The position numbers and the translations under genes are program-made. Below are positions 5,340-6,217 of a DNA stretch of 6,217 nt, piece after piece (position 1 is the first letter of the stretch; every line of letters begins with the position of its first letter). The notes beneath the pieces are model-generated. The model was not told the DNA's origin and did no database searches. It worked only from the letters and a program-made list of their open reading frames with translations. The DNA comes from an uncultured Prevotella sp. (GTDB taxonomy: Bacteria; Bacteroidota; Bacteroidia; Bacteroidales; Bacteroidaceae). Location of the stretch: the NCBI GenBank assembly GCA_900557255.1, contig USSA01000171.1:1-6217 (forward strand). The letters are read 5' to 3'.

Positions 5340-6217
5340 ATGGACAATCGTGTAAAATTCTATAGTTGGCTGATAGGTCTCTTGGATCGTAAGCATCTTA
5401 CCTTTGAGGAGATTGCTAATGAGTGGCGTGATGCCAACGCTAATCAGGATGAGGATGAGCTGGACAAACGTACCTTTCATCGTTATCGTGAAAATATCCA
5501 GTCGCAGTTTGGCATTACTGTGGAATGCGACAAGAGCGACGGCTATCGGTATTATCTGAAGCGTGATCCGATCGCTAATGATGATGTAACGGAATGGATG
5601 CTGAGTTCCCTGCGGTTGGCTTCGCTTGGTGATATGCTGAAATTTCATAACAAGGTGATGCTCGATACGCCGCCATATAACACGGAATATCTGGATGATA
5701 TTCTTGCAGCGATAGATAAGCAATATCTGCTGAAGTTTAAGTATGTTTCGGGTTTCGGAGCAGAGAGCGATATCGTGCTACAACCGGCTTTCGTGAGATA
5801 TTATAAGCAGAGATGGTATGTTGTGGGAGTGAAGAAACAACGTTCGGCGTCCGAAGGGAAAGCCAATTCAAGTGCAGAGGAAAATGTGAGAAAACTCGTT
5901 CGCTGTCTTCCTTTCGACCGCATCAGTTTCCTGAAGCTTATTTGCGAGAAGCATCCGTTGCCGGCAAAGATGAAGAAGTTCCTGACTCCAGAGAATTATT
6001 ATGAAGATTGCTTTGGCATCTATCGGATGGAAGATGTGCCCGTGGAGAAAATCCGCATCCGTGCCTTCTATCCGGAATACAATTACATCGAGGAGGTTCC
6101 GCTGCACGAGAGTCAGCAGAAAGTGAAGGAGTCGAAAGACGGAATGTATCGGGAATATACCATCACCATTCGCCCCAGCCGTGATTTCCTTCAGGAACTG
6201 TTGTGGCATGGCAGAAA
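5340..6217 (+). CDS. WYL-domain transcriptional regulator (3' end cut off)
   Basis: The frame is open from the ATG at 5340 to the window edge (292 codons plus 2 bases); an in-frame TAA at 5313-5315 precludes a much earlier start. Residues 1-75 form a winged-helix-like DNA-binding region: LTFEEIANEWRD, then RTFHRYRENIQSQFGI, then the wing VECDKSDGYRYYL. The WYL domain spans roughly 118-200, with the signature as RWYVVGV (158-164; W159, Y160, V161 instead of Leu), preceded by LKFKYVSG and LQPAFVRYY and followed by FDRI (192-195). The C-terminal extension typical of these proteins (WCX) begins near 237 with KIRIRAFYPEY and continues to FLQELLWHG. Members are usually about 320-350 residues, so some 30-50 residues are missing. 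WYL proteins sense ligands, possibly nucleic acids or nucleotides, and control nearby genes, often in defence or stress loci. Its target is not visible here; the upstream operon or genes beyond the edge are both possible. Confidence 0.92.
   Translation, partial: MDNRVKFYSWLIGLLDRKHLTFEEIANEWRDANANQDEDELDKRTFHRYRENIQSQFGITVECDKSDGYRYYLKRDPIANDDVTEWMLSSLRLASLGDMLKFHNKVMLDTPPYNTEYLDDILAAIDKQYLLKFKYVSGFGAESDIVLQPAFVRYYKQRWYVVGVKKQRSASEGKANSSAEENVRKLVRCLPFDRISFLKLICEKHPLPAKMKKFLTPENYYEDCFGIYRMEDVPVEKIRIRAFYPEYNYIEEVPLHESQQKVKESKDGMYREYTITIRPSRDFLQELLWHGR

Overview
The window looks like chromosomal DNA of a Bacteroidales bacterium, most likely of the Prevotella/Segatella type. The reasons are moderate G+C, A-rich start regions with few strong Shine-Dalgarno sequences, two perfect Bacteroidetes-type -7 boxes (TAnnTTTG), Bacteroidetes-style leucine-rich repeats of about 21-22 residues, and a WYL regulator of a type common in that phylum. 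This assignment is inference; no rRNA or marker gene is present. Every gene lies on the + strand.

Left part (1-793): the 3' end of a gene for a small membrane-anchored protein, followed after 3 bases by a 210-residue protein with uracil-DNA-glycosylase-superfamily motifs and an unusual cysteine cluster. The two are probably co-transcribed.

Middle left (794-2010): a 182-bp intergenic region carries four copies of one 10-11 bp half-site arranged as two nested palindromes with a common centre. The last copy overlaps a perfect -7 box just before a gene for a winged-helix/Fic protein. The simplest reading is a self-regulated Fic-family gene. The Fic core motif has Gln where the catalytic His is expected, while the inhibitory-helix motif and the rest of the loop are intact.

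Middle right (2064-5041): a new promoter (TATCTTTG) opens a likely four-gene operon. It encodes a PKD-like plus leucine-rich-repeat protein without a signal peptide, then two tandem paralogous proteins of unknown function whose start codons lie inside the preceding gene (32- and 29-bp overlaps), then a DIP1984/septicolysin-family protein. The overlaps suggest translational coupling of the LRR protein and the paralog pair. I recognise no family for the paralogs; they share several highly conserved blocks, including a CxC...HxxHxHE motif.

Right end (5042-6217): a 298-bp gene-free stretch, then a WYL-domain transcriptional regulator truncated by the window edge.

The best candidates for something undescribed are the LRR/paralog/paralog cassette and the nested operator in front of the His-less Fic gene. 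No CRISPR array, insertion sequence, tRNA or rRNA was seen.
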